This document shows positions 47,087 to 55,941 of a DNA stretch of 64,000 nucleotides, in pieces. The stretch is from Thioploca ingrica. GTDB taxonomy: Bacteria; Pseudomonadota; Gammaproteobacteria; Beggiatoales; Beggiatoaceae. The DNA is taken from contig AP014633.1 of NCBI GenBank assembly GCA_000828835.1, forward strand, positions 2,914,001-2,978,000. The letters run 5' to 3'. The notes beneath the pieces were generated by a model. The model ran no database searches, was not told the DNA's origin, and was given only the letters and a program-made list of their open reading frames with translations. The position numbers and the translations under genes were made by a program. Every line of letters begins with the position of its first letter. Within the stretch, counting starts at the first letter, position 1.

Positions 47087-50000
47087 TTATGAAGTTGACT
47101 TTAGTTTTTCCTGTTGTAAAGCCTCAGTTAAATGTTGTGCTACTTGAGGAACTTGGTGTATAACTATTTGTGCTGCTGGTTCTAGATCACCAGCACGCCC
47201 AAGTATTTCTAATTGTTTACAGAGCTCAACCATGCTCATTGCACCTAAATTCGAGCAACTGCCTTTAAATTTGTGAGCGGCTAAATATAAATCTTCTCCT
47301 TCCTTGGTTTGGATAGCTGTATTTAATTCATTGATATAATTAGGTAATTCTTTAATAAATAAATCAATTAACCAGGCAATACTACGACCTTTCATATCTT
47401 TGCGCATTTGTTCTAGTTTGGTCGCAGAAAGTACTTCGTGGGTTTCTGGCATAGTGGTTAACTCCGGCGTATCAGGTAATTTTGAATTATTTTCAATAGG
47501 TTGATTGAGGTAAGGCCCGCCAAAATAGCGACCTAACATTTTTTGTAAATCTTCTGATTTGACTGGTTTACTCAAATAATCATCCATGCCCATAGCGATA
47601 CACCGTTCCCGATCACCTTGCAACGCATTGGCGGTTAAAGCAATAATCGGAATATGTGAATCACCCGCTTGCAATTGCTCTTGTTGACGAATCTGAATGC
47701 TGGTTTCAAATCCATCTAAATGAGGCATATGACAATCCATAAAGATTAAATCATAATGTCGTTGCGAGAGGGCTTGTAAAGCTTGTTGTCCATCTTCAAC
47801 GACGGTGACTTGGCATCCCAGATTGTGTAACATAACTTTGATAACTTCTTGATTAACTTTGTTATCTTCTGCAATGAGTATTTGTTTATTATTAAAATGA
47901 GTTGGGCTTGAAGAAGACAGGGGCGGTAAAGTCACTGATTCGACTTTATCTTCACCTAAAATGTGAAATAAACATCTTAATAAATTAGAAGGTAATAGTG
48001 GTTTATTCAAGAGATATTTGATGGATTCTCGCTCTTGCTCTACCATTTTATCCACAATAGTGAATAATACTAAGGGTAAATAAGCATACTGCGGATCGAA
48101 TTGAATGGTCCGCATAAAATTCAAGCCATCGAGTTGTGGACAGTCATGTTCAATAATAACAATATCATAGGTTCCATTCATTGGTTGTAATAGTTGTAAG
48201 CCTTCCGTGGTGGTGGTGACAATATGGGTCGTCATTTCCCATTTTTGAGCTAATGCCATAAAAAGAATATGGTAAGCAGTATGATTAATCACCAAGAGTA
48301 ACTTTAGACCACGCAATTTATTGGTTGGCTCATCCAGAGTGGCAATTGGGGTAGTCGATTTAGCAAAGGGTAAATTAAACCAAAAAGTACTTCCTTGACC
48401 CACTTGACTGATTAAACCAATTTCCCCACCCATGATTTGCACCAAGCGACGTGAAATCGCTAAACCCAGCCCGGTTCCACCATAGCGACGGGTAGTCGAA
48501 CTATCGGCTTGTAAAAACGGCTTAAATAAACGGGTTCCTTCTTCTTTGTTTACCCCAATTCCGGTATCAATCACTTCAAAATGTAAAGTAAAACGTTGAC
48601 TTAATTCTTCAACAATGGATACATGCAGGATAATTTCTCCTCGTTGGGTGAATTTAACTGCATTGCCCAGTAAATTATTGAGGACTTGTCGTAACCGACT
48701 GGGATCACCGATTAATTTTACGGGTGGGAATGACGATATTTGATAAATGAGTTCTAAACCTTTACGTTGAGCAGAGACAGCAAAAAGATTGATCACTTCT
48801 TCTAACAAGGCTGATAAGTCAAACTCAATTTGTTCTAAATTCAGTTTATTGGCTTCAATCTTAGAAAAATCGAGAATATCATTAATCAAAGTCAGCAAGG
48901 CTTCGCCAGAACTGCGTATCATTTCTAGGTAATGCTTTTGTTTGGCATCTAAAAGCGTTTGTTGCAGTAATTCGGTAGTGCCAATAACCCCACTCATGGG
49001 GGTGCGGATTTCGTGACTCATGGTAGCCAGAAATTCACTTTTAGCTCGACTGGCTGATTCGGCGGCTTCTTTGGCTTGGCGCAAATCCATTTCATAACGT
49101 TTCCGAGTGGAGATATCACGAATAAAACTGAATAAAAATAGCGGCTGATTGATGTCATCTTCAAACCGAAAAGCGGTACTGGAGATTTCAACCTCGATTC
49201 GAGTCCCATACTTGTGCCATAATTGGGTTTCGATCCGATGACTGCCTCGTTTTATTAAGCTTTGAATAGCCGCAGTCACTTCTTCTGGGCTAAATCGCGC
49301 TCCAATTTGAGCGACTGGCATTCCGATTAATTCTTCTCGACCATAACCGAGCATCTTACAAAAAGCTTGATTGACATCTTGACAAATCCCCTCGCTATTA
49401 AATAAGCAAAATCCATCCATCGAGTTTTCTAAGATCAAGTCATTGCGCAGCATTTGTCGACGCAAATCTTGCTCTATCCGACAATGTTTAGTGATATCGA
49501 TAGCGAGAATTAAAGCACCCACTAATTGATGAGAATTTTCTATTAATGGGGAAAAGGTGGTTTCAAAAAAACGGGGAGAGTCACTAAACCGCCTAGTTTG
49601 ATTCGATAGTTCTTGACCCGCTAAAGCGGCTTTCACCGCACTTAAAAATTCAGGAAAGGCTTGATAGGTGGTAAAAATATTTTTGCCCACTAATTCATCT
49701 TGGCGTAAATCCAGAATATTTAGTCCCTTACCTCGGGAAAAAGTAAAAATACCCTCGCGATTAATTACCCATAAAATAACCGGTAGATTATTGATAATCG
49801 TTTGCAAGCGGGATTCACTTTGGCGAAAAGCACGTTCGATTTGCCGCTGTTGTTTTTCAGTACGCGCCGCCCAATGGGATAACAGTAACCCTGACGAAAA
49901 AAAAATAATGAAGATAACGATAGATTGATTCCAAAGCGCCCATTGGTATTTTAGAAATAAGGATTTTTGTTGTAATCCCACGACTTCCCAATGAGTATAA

Positions 50001-50743
50001 TTGATAGGCAATCGATATAAAATTCGCTGCTGGTCTTCAGGAGCGAGTTGATTATGGTTTTTGAGTGGTCGACCTTGTGCCGTTAGCTCAACCCGATCCG
50101 GCTCAGTTTGGCTCAATAAAAGAATATCTTGTTGGTAAGCTTGACCGGCTTGTAAAATACTGGCAATCATATCAGAAGGTAACCCGAGTAAAAGAATACC
50201 GCTGCTTTGAGGAGGAGAACTTGAAGCGGATTGAGCTTCACTGGCTAGTGAAAAGTTACCCCAAGGAACAATTATATGAAAGTGTTGTTCGGAAAAATAA
50301 GCAAGAATTTTAAAAGTTTGCTCTGGTTGAGTGGCAAAATTTTGTAATTGCATTTGGCTGTAGTTATCAACTTGTAACATGCCTTGCCAAAATAGGGGTA
50401 TACTTTTTTGATTAGCCACAATAAAATCAAAATAGTTAGGGAAATAAGCAAAAATTCGTTGGACGAATTGTTGGCGTAATCTTTCTGAATCGGGTGACTG
50501 AGCTAAATCTTGGAGTAATTGCTCCTCTTGTTGAACAAATAGGGTTATTAACTGGCGGTTTTTATTGACTAAATCAACAATTTGATTGGCAACATAATGA
50601 ATTGAATTGGTCGCAATGGTTATTTGATGCTGCTTAAAATCTTCTAAGCGTATTTGTGCAATCCAAATCAATAAAACACCTAAACACACCGATGAAAATA
50701 AAAAAATAGCATAACTTTTGGAAAAAAAATTGTTCAGCATCAT
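47087..50743 (-). CDS. Hybrid sensor histidine kinase with two receiver domains and Hpt
   Basis: 1218 residues. Two membrane segments (about 10-28 and 270-290) flank a periplasmic sensor. Two PAS domains follow (about 310-425 and 430-550), then the H-box ATMSHEIRTPMSGVIGTTEL with His near 577, and an ATPase domain (NLLGNAVKFTQRG, GTGLGLAISRRLVQIMGG). The first receiver (about 815-935) is degenerate. The second (about 955-1075) has Asp in YDLIFMDCHMPHLDG and Lys in YLSKPV. An Hpt domain (AAHKFKGSCSNLGA) ends the protein. This is a full phosphorelay of the BarA type. Its response regulator is not nearby. Confidence 0.95.
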   Translation of the reverse strand: MMLNNFFSKSYAIFLFSSVCLGVLLIWIAQIRLEDFKQHQITIATNSIHYVANQIVDLVNKNRQLITLFVQQEEQLLQDLAQSPDSERLRQQFVQRIFAYFPNYFDFIVANQKSIPLFWQGMLQVDNYSQMQLQNFATQPEQTFKILAYFSEQHFHIIVPWGNFSLASEAQSASSSPPQSSGILLLGLPSDMIASILQAGQAYQQDILLLSQTEPDRVELTAQGRPLKNHNQLAPEDQQRILYRLPINYTHWEVVGLQQKSLFLKYQWALWNQSIVIFIIFFSSGLLLSHWAARTEKQQRQIERAFRQSESRLQTIINNLPVILWVINREGIFTFSRGKGLNILDLRQDELVGKNIFTTYQAFPEFLSAVKAALAGQELSNQTRRFSDSPRFFETTFSPLIENSHQLVGALILAIDITKHCRIEQDLRRQMLRNDLILENSMDGFCLFNSEGICQDVNQAFCKMLGYGREELIGMPVAQIGARFSPEEVTAAIQSLIKRGSHRIETQLWHKYGTRIEVEISSTAFRFEDDINQPLFLFSFIRDISTRKRYEMDLRQAKEAAESASRAKSEFLATMSHEIRTPMSGVIGTTELLQQTLLDAKQKHYLEMIRSSGEALLTLINDILDFSKIEANKLNLEQIEFDLSALLEEVINLFAVSAQRKGLELIYQISSFPPVKLIGDPSRLRQVLNNLLGNAVKFTQRGEIILHVSIVEELSQRFTLHFEVIDTGIGVNKEEGTRLFKPFLQADSSTTRRYGGTGLGLAISRRLVQIMGGEIGLISQVGQGSTFWFNLPFAKSTTPIATLDEPTNKLRGLKLLLVINHTAYHILFMALAQKWEMTTHIVTTTTEGLQLLQPMNGTYDIVIIEHDCPQLDGLNFMRTIQFDPQYAYLPLVLFTIVDKMVEQERESIKYLLNKPLLPSNLLRCLFHILGEDKVESVTLPPLSSSSPTHFNNKQILIAEDNKVNQEVIKVMLHNLGCQVTVVEDGQQALQALSQRHYDLIFMDCHMPHLDGFETSIQIRQQEQLQAGDSHIPIIALTANALQGDRERCIAMGMDDYLSKPVKSEDLQKMLGRYFGGPYLNQPIENNSKLPDTPELTTMPETHEVLSATKLEQMRKDMKGRSIAWLIDLFIKELPNYINELNTAIQTKEGEDLYLAAHKFKGSCSNLGAMSMVELCKQLEILGRAGDLEPAAQIVIHQVPQVAQHLTEALQQEKLKSTS

Positions 50744-51116
50744 ATTAAATGATAGTATTCGTATAACCTAAAGTGAGGTATTTGTCTGTTTTAACGGTTA
50801 ATCAATCATACTTATAGTTTTCATCCACTGCGCACTGTTATTGTTCAAATCCGGCAGGGATTTATCAATTTATTAAATTGATTTTTAATTAAAAATTAAG
50901 AATTTGATTTTCACCATACACATTTTAGGTTAAATATTTGACATAACAATGACCAAATGGATGGGTAAGGGAGCCAGTATTCGGAACAATTGTTAGTGAT
51001 GCTGTAGAAAATAGATAACTTTGATAAATAAGGCTATTTTTTACATCACTGGGTTATTTCAAGTAATTTTGTTAAAGAACAAAAATACTACAGTTAGCAA
51101 GTTTACTTGAATGGAT
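50744..51116. other. Intergenic region without a recognised gene
   Basis: 373 AT-rich bases between the hybrid kinase start and the Cys-repeat gene stop, both on the minus strand. It is the probable promoter region of the kinase. No hairpin or ORF of note was found. Confidence 0.5.
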
Positions 51117-52058
51117 TTATTTTTCAATAGGGGCAACCTGGATGACCGTAAAGGAAAGGGGTTCTCGTCCGGGAATTATCTTCATTTGTACTTCATAAGA
51201 AGTGACACTACCATCAAAAATATTCGGTACATCGATCGCGGGCAGATATAAACTGCCTTCAGTCAAAGAAAAGAAACCATGTACGAGTTGAGAATTAACT
51301 GGATTTGATGGCGAGGTGCACTGAGTGGTATCAATTCCACAAAAAGTTGGGTTATGTCGGCATTGAGCGATAGTTTCCTGAATAACTTGACTCAGGTTAG
51401 GATCCACTTGAATGCCACAAGAATTCGGATTTTTCTGACATTGGGCAATCCCTTCTTGCGTTGAACCGTCGGTATTATTATTCACGGTAATTCCACAAGT
51501 AGTTGGATTAGTCTGACATTGAGTGATTCCATCTTGTTTGGACTCTATCTGACAGGATTGTGGATTTTTACGACATTGTTCTATGCCCGCTTGAGTAGAA
51601 CCATCCTCATTACCGGCTATTTCACAACTGCTTGGATCAGCTTGGCATTTAGCGATACCTTGTTCAATCCCGGCTTGAATAAATTCATCTTTATCTGGAT
51701 TCAGTTCAATATCACAAGTGGTTGGGTCTTGACGACATTGTGCTATTCCTTCTTCGGTAGAACCGTCCGTGTTGGGACCAACTTTGATGCCACAAGAAGC
51801 CGGAAATTGTTTACATTGATCTTTAATCTGTTGTTCCAAGTCTGGATTGGTGTCGTCGGAACTGAGGCTAATTCCACACGCTCGAGGTGTTTTACTACAC
51901 AAATCCATCCCATATTTAAGACCGTCATAATATTCTTGAGAATGGCTGGTGTCAGATGAAGTGGTGGTTGAAGGTGGAGTGGTTTCTTGGCTTAAAACGG
52001 GGAAGGTAACAGCCCATAAAATAGTCGTATAACATATTAAAACAGTGGCGTTTTTCAT
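51117..52058 (-). CDS. Secreted protein with C-x6-C repeats
   Basis: 313 residues from ATG 52058; a TTG two codons earlier is less likely. A signal peptide (about 1-24, ending VLSQ) is followed by a low-complexity linker. There are eight units of the form QCxxxPxxCGI (examples QCRQDPTTCDIEL, QCQTNPTTCGITV), each about 18-30 residues with one C-x6-C pair. The C-terminal 75 residues form a beta-rich domain. Each pair could form a local disulfide. I do not recognise the family. Confidence 0.8.
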   Translation of the reverse strand: MKNATVLICYTTILWAVTFPVLSQETTPPSTTTSSDTSHSQEYYDGLKYGMDLCSKTPRACGISLSSDDTNPDLEQQIKDQCKQFPASCGIKVGPNTDGSTEEGIAQCRQDPTTCDIELNPDKDEFIQAGIEQGIAKCQADPSSCEIAGNEDGSTQAGIEQCRKNPQSCQIESKQDGITQCQTNPTTCGITVNNNTDGSTQEGIAQCQKNPNSCGIQVDPNLSQVIQETIAQCRHNPTFCGIDTTQCTSPSNPVNSQLVHGFFSLTEGSLYLPAIDVPNIFDGSVTSYEVQMKIIPGREPLSFTVIQVAPIEK

Positions 52059-52149
52059 AATCAATAACTCACGAAAAATTTAATTTAAGTATGCTCTTTG
52101 TCATGTATTTATCAAGCGAAGTGTAATAAATTTTTTCCAATAGCAATGG

Positions 52150-53262
52150 TTATATTTTAGTATCGTTAGATAAATTTTTAGTGTAATTACTACATAAAGA
52201 TATTAACTTGTCCGGAATTTTATGCAAGGGTAACACATAATCTATCCCGCCTTGCTTAATGGCTTCACCGGGCATACCCCAGACGACACTGGTCGGTTCA
52301 TCCTGTGCCACTGTCACCGCACCGGCATCGTGCATTTCTTTAATTCCACGTGCACCATCGTCACCCATTCCCGTCAGAATCACGCCAATCGAATTCGTAC
52401 CCACATTCTGCGCAATGGAACGAAATAACACATCGACTGAAGGACGATGACGATTCACCGGATTACCTTGATGTAACCGGGTAATATAGCGTGAACCATC
52501 TCGTTCCACTAATAAATGATATCCACCAGGGGCAATATAAACGTGACCAGGCAAGATAACCTTATTATCTTCTGCTTCTGCTACGGTCATAGCGGATAGT
52601 TGATTCATTCGCATCGCAAAAGAAGAACTAAAAGTAGCTGGAATATGTTGGCTAATCACAATACCTGGAGTGCTGGCTGGCATTTGTGTCAATAGCACTT
52701 TAATAGCTTCAGTACCACCCGTAGAAGCGCCAATAGCAATAATCTTCTCAGTGGTTTTAAAAGGACGTAATGGGGAGGGATTATGGCTTAAAATAACATC
52801 CGCTGAATATTTGGGAACTACTTTGAGGGTCTTATTAGATAGGACATTAAGCGGACGTACCTTGGCATGAGCAGCCACTCGAATTTTACTAATAATTTCT
52901 TCAGAATAAGATTCAAATGATTGGGCGATATCAATTTGCGGTTTAGAAATAAAATCGACAGCACCGTATTCTAAAGCTTGAAGGGTAATATCAGCGCCTC
53001 GTTGGGTTAGAGCGGATATCATTATCACTGGAATCGGTCGTAGGCGCATTAAGTTACTTAAAAAAGCTAATCCATCCATACGGGGCATCTCCACGTCTAA
53101 TGTCAATACATCGGGACTAAGACGTTTGATTTTTTCTCTGGCAATATAGGGATCTGCCGCAGCGCCGACGACTTCAATATCAGGTGCTGAATTTAATATT
53201 TTAGTCAACATTTGCCGAATTAAGGCAGAATCGTCAATAATAAGTACTTTAATCTTAGACAC
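52150..53262 (-). CDS. cheB: Chemotaxis protein-glutamate methylesterase/glutaminase CheB
   Basis: Removes methyl groups from chemoreceptors. 370 residues: a receiver domain (about 1-125) with Asp in [14 protein letters not shown], a linker, then a CheB esterase domain with catalytic Ser in [12 protein letters not shown], His in VISQHIPA and Asp in GMGDDGARG. It is the last gene of the minus-strand chemotaxis cluster, with 466 bases of repeats between it and cheD. Confidence 0.97.
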   Translation of the reverse strand: MSKIKVLIIDDSALIRQMLTKILNSAPDIEVVGAAADPYIAREKIKRLSPDVLTLDVEMPRMDGLAFLSNLMRLRPIPVIMISALTQRGADITLQALEYGAVDFISKPQIDIAQSFESYSEEIISKIRVAAHAKVRPLNVLSNKTLKVVPKYSADVILSHNPSPLRPFKTTEKIIAIGASTGGTEAIKVLLTQMPASTPGIVISQHIPATFSSSFAMRMNQLSAMTVAEAEDNKVILPGHVYIAPGGYHLLVERDGSRYITRLHQGNPVNRHRPSVDVLFRSIAQNVGTNSIGVILTGMGDDGARGIKEMHDAGAVTVAQDEPTSVVWGMPGEAIKQGGIDYVLPLHKIPDKLISLCSNYTKNLSNDTKI

Positions 53263-53377
53263 GCCGGTTTCCCTATCAGTTATCAGTTGTCAATGGTAGC
53301 TTAACTTAAGATTTTGCACCTGTCTAAAACCACCACCTTTTTGGGCTCCTCCCTTTGATCAAGAGAGACTTAAAGGT

Positions 53378-53512
53378 CACTGCCATTAAGTTAAGAATTC
53401 CCCTCTTTGAAAAAGGGGGGTGAGGGGGGATTTAAGGGGTTGAAATCTAAAAATCCCCCTCAATCCCCCTTTGTTAAAGGGGGAAGTAACCAGTCTTAAC
53501 TTAATGGCAGTG
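53378..53512. repeat. MITE-like palindromic element with perfect 18-bp ends
   Basis: Bases 53378-53395 (CACTGCCATTAAGTTAAG) are the exact reverse complement of 53495-53512 (CTTAACTTAATGGCAGTG). Between them lies an inner imperfect inverted repeat of about 28 bases (53407-53434 and about 53450-53478) with G- and C-runs. No transposase is present, and no clear target duplication was seen. Other copies of the end sequence lie at 8158, 41654, 53633 and 61289. Confidence 0.7.
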
Positions 53513-53632
53513 AGGCAAAACCTATATTCCACTCGTGGTTGCTTTGGCGAAATATCGCTTAACTTAATGTGAGGATTTCGCGGAAAGTCAACCCCTACGC
53601 CCTTAAATCCCACTTGTTTGAAGTTAGTAATC

Positions 53633-53650
53633 CTTAACTTAATGGCAGTG
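53633..53650 (+). repeat. Copy of the 18-base repeat CTTAACTTAATGGCAGTG
   Basis: An exact copy of the MITE-like element's end. It is followed by CCCTCCCTTTGTCAAAGGGG, like the inner part of the element, so a second, truncated element is likely. Confidence 0.6.
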
Positions 53651-53728
53651 CCTCAACCCTCCCTTTGTCAAAGGGGAGAAGTGTTAGTCAATGCGTTTCG
53701 CTCCCCAGACTGTTCACTGATAACTGAT

Positions 53729-54358
53729 TTAGAATAGATCAACATCACCTGCAAGGGGTTGTTTTTCTAAATTACGTCGATAAGCATTTTCACGTACTAA
53801 TACACTTTGTTCCATGGAACGTAACTTTTTAACACGAACTCGTCCATTCACCGGATAATAAAGTATTTTGCGCGGGTAAATATCACCCAAATCTTCTGCT
53901 AATAAAGTTAATCCTTCAGTTTGAATATAATTTTTTATAAATTCTATATTTTTTTGTCCAATGTTAGCCATATTTTGCATAATACGTCCGCCGCCAAATA
54001 ATTTTACCTCCAAATTGCGACGATTACCTCCATATTTTAAAATTTCATTAATCATATGTTCCATCGCAAAACTACCGTAGCGGCTTGCAACACTCACATT
54101 GGTATATTCCCATTTATTTTTACAAGCAACATGGGTTGGTAACATAAAATGATTCATACCGCCAATCCCATTAACACTGTCACGAATACAAGCCGATATA
54201 CAAGAACCAACCACCGTCGTTAAAATTTCATCATGGCGAGTCACATAATATTCGCCAGGTAAGATTTTAGCGATATAGCCGGCATGGTGATGGTCCCAAT
54301 AACGTTTAATCTGTTCATAACCAGGCAAAGCACGTGGTAGTGCAGATGGTTGTATCAT
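53729..54358 (-). CDS. cheD: Chemoreceptor glutamine deamidase CheD
   Basis: 209 residues, the family length. Catalytic Cys and His are in TVVGSCISACIRD and GGMNHFMLPT, and the C-terminal KLFGGGRIMQNM is conserved. CheD deamidates glutamines of chemoreceptors. It lies between cheR and cheB in the same direction. Confidence 0.95.
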   Translation of the reverse strand: MIQPSALPRALPGYEQIKRYWDHHHAGYIAKILPGEYYVTRHDEILTTVVGSCISACIRDSVNGIGGMNHFMLPTHVACKNKWEYTNVSVASRYGSFAMEHMINEILKYGGNRRNLEVKLFGGGRIMQNMANIGQKNIEFIKNYIQTEGLTLLAEDLGDIYPRKILYYPVNGRVRVKKLRSMEQSVLVRENAYRRNLEKQPLAGDVDLF

Positions 54359-54429
54359 AAAAATTTTTGCTTATAGTAAAAATAACTGATAAGGATTGAT
54401 TTATCAATTAATGAGTGAGCGAGACCATG

Positions 54430-55257
54430 CTATCCACCTTTGACATAGACCGTTTGACGTAGTAATTGAAAACGGGTACTGAGTTGAAATAAATTTTCTG
54501 AATGTCCTATCAGCAAATAACCTTCATCACTAAGGATATTAGCAAAGCGTTCGAATAAAACTTTTTGGGTCGCCTTGTCAAAGTAAATGACTACATTGCG
54601 ACAAAAAATAATATCGAATGGCCCACGCATCGGCCATCCATGCATTAAATTCAGATGCTTAAACGTAATTAACGCTTGTAATTCCGGTACGATTTGGACT
54701 CGTCCAAGTTGATTTCCGGTTCCTTTTCTGAACCAGCGACGTAACCGAATCGGTAAAATTCCACTCACTCTTTCTTCTTCATAAATCCCTTGTATTCCTC
54801 TAGCTAATACTGACGAGTCTAAATCAGTCGCTAAGATTTTAACATCCCAATGACTCGGTACCACTTCCTTAACCACCATCGCTATGGAATAAGGTTCTTC
54901 ACCACTGGCACAACCGGCTGACCAAATTCGCAACCGTTGAGTAGCCATTTGTTTTTCCATTAATTTCGGTAAGATGACTTGTTCTAACAACTCAAAATGA
55001 TGGGGTTCACGAAAAAAAGCGGTTAGATTAGTCGTAACCGCATTAACAAAGTGAATTAACTCCTCACCACCATCATTTTGCAATAACTTATAATAACTAG
55101 AAAAACTTTTTAAATTTAAAGCCCGTAAGCGACGTGATAACCGGCTATAAAGCATTTCTTGCTTATGATCAGATAAATTAATGCCAGTATGCTCATTAAC
55201 GAGCCGGCGTAATAAATCAAAATCTTGCTTGGTAAAATCAAATTCTCGCTCGCTTAT
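54430..55257 (-). CDS. cheR: Chemotaxis protein methyltransferase CheR (ATA at the natural start)
   Basis: Methylates chemoreceptor glutamates with SAM. The SAM-binding domain is clear (LRIWSAGCASGEEPYSIAMV; FDIIFCRNVVIYFD). An ATG at 55155 gives only 241 residues. The frame is open further upstream and encodes 34 more residues that match the CheR N-terminal helical domain (SEREFDFTKQDFDLLRRLVN). It begins just after a GAGGAG site, but the codon in the start position (55257-55255) is ATA. With it the length is 275, the usual size. So either ATA is used, or the start has mutated, or one base is wrong. Confidence 0.85.
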   Translation of the reverse strand: MSEREFDFTKQDFDLLRRLVNEHTGINLSDHKQEMLYSRLSRRLRALNLKSFSSYYKLLQNDGGEELIHFVNAVTTNLTAFFREPHHFELLEQVILPKLMEKQMATQRLRIWSAGCASGEEPYSIAMVVKEVVPSHWDVKILATDLDSSVLARGIQGIYEEERVSGILPIRLRRWFRKGTGNQLGRVQIVPELQALITFKHLNLMHGWPMRGPFDIIFCRNVVIYFDKATQKVLFERFANILSDEGYLLIGHSENLFQLSTRFQLLRQTVYVKGG

Positions 55258-55457
55258 AATCGTTCTCCTCTATATAAAAATCTCTTAGAGTTAACGCCAA
55301 AAATAAGCGATTGAATAGAGAAAATAAAATATCATTGGTAATTGCTACTCGCTTTACTTTAGTTCCATAATTAATTTTATACCAAATGATTAAAAATGTT
55401 AAAATTTTTCTTATGATTGGCATCAAATAAGAATTCAATGGTCTGATTGATCTCAAG

Positions 55458-55880
55458 TTACTGTGCTGGCGAGGGCTCGTAACGAGGTAAGCCTAAATGA
55501 GGTGATAACCCCAGTAGTTGAGCCGCTATACATAATTGCGGGGAAGGTTCAATCCAACCAACGGTTATTTGTGGATGATTAACAAAGGTGACTAATAATT
55601 GTAAAGCCGCTGTATCAATCCGTTCTACTTCTTTGCCAATTAATTGCACTCTTGAACCATGGTATTGTTGCAATTGTTGATGTAGCTCGCTTAAGTGTTC
55701 TAAAGTGAGAGTTGATTGCAAATGAATTTTTCTCCACTCTACTTTTAAAGGATTGACTGCTTCCGGAGAGGGTGAGAAGTCATGCGTTTCAGAATGGGAT
55801 TGCTGAGAATAAGATTCATTAAAATCATCTACTTGAGTAGTATTCTCCTGAGTAGAGGAAATGTTGTCATCGGTATTCAT
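55458..55880 (-). CDS. STAS domain protein
   Basis: 140 residues. The N-terminal 40 are polar and likely disordered. The remainder is a STAS fold: LTLEHLSELHQQLQQYHGS, VERIDTAALQLLVTFVNHPQ. It is like the small STAS proteins found in chemotaxis operons. A conserved phospho-Ser/Thr cannot be confirmed; the Thr in RIDTAALQLL is at the expected place. Confidence 0.8.
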   Translation of the reverse strand: MNTDDNISSTQENTTQVDDFNESYSQQSHSETHDFSPSPEAVNPLKVEWRKIHLQSTLTLEHLSELHQQLQQYHGSRVQLIGKEVERIDTAALQLLVTFVNHPQITVGWIEPSPQLCIAAQLLGLSPHLGLPRYEPSPAQ

Positions 55881-55941
55881 GTCGACTTTTCCTATAGATT
55901 GTTAGCAAGATTCAATTGATTAGGTTAAGTTATTTTCGAGG

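Noticed and set aside
53386..53613. Minus-strand ORF of 75 codons
   Set aside because: It lies within the MITE-like repeat and its flanks; its peptide reflects the repeat and has no domain or ribosome site.
55238..55456. Minus-strand ORF of 72 codons upstream of cheR
   Set aside because: It overlaps the true CheR start region in another frame and has no protein-like features apart from AT-rich hydrophobic codons.
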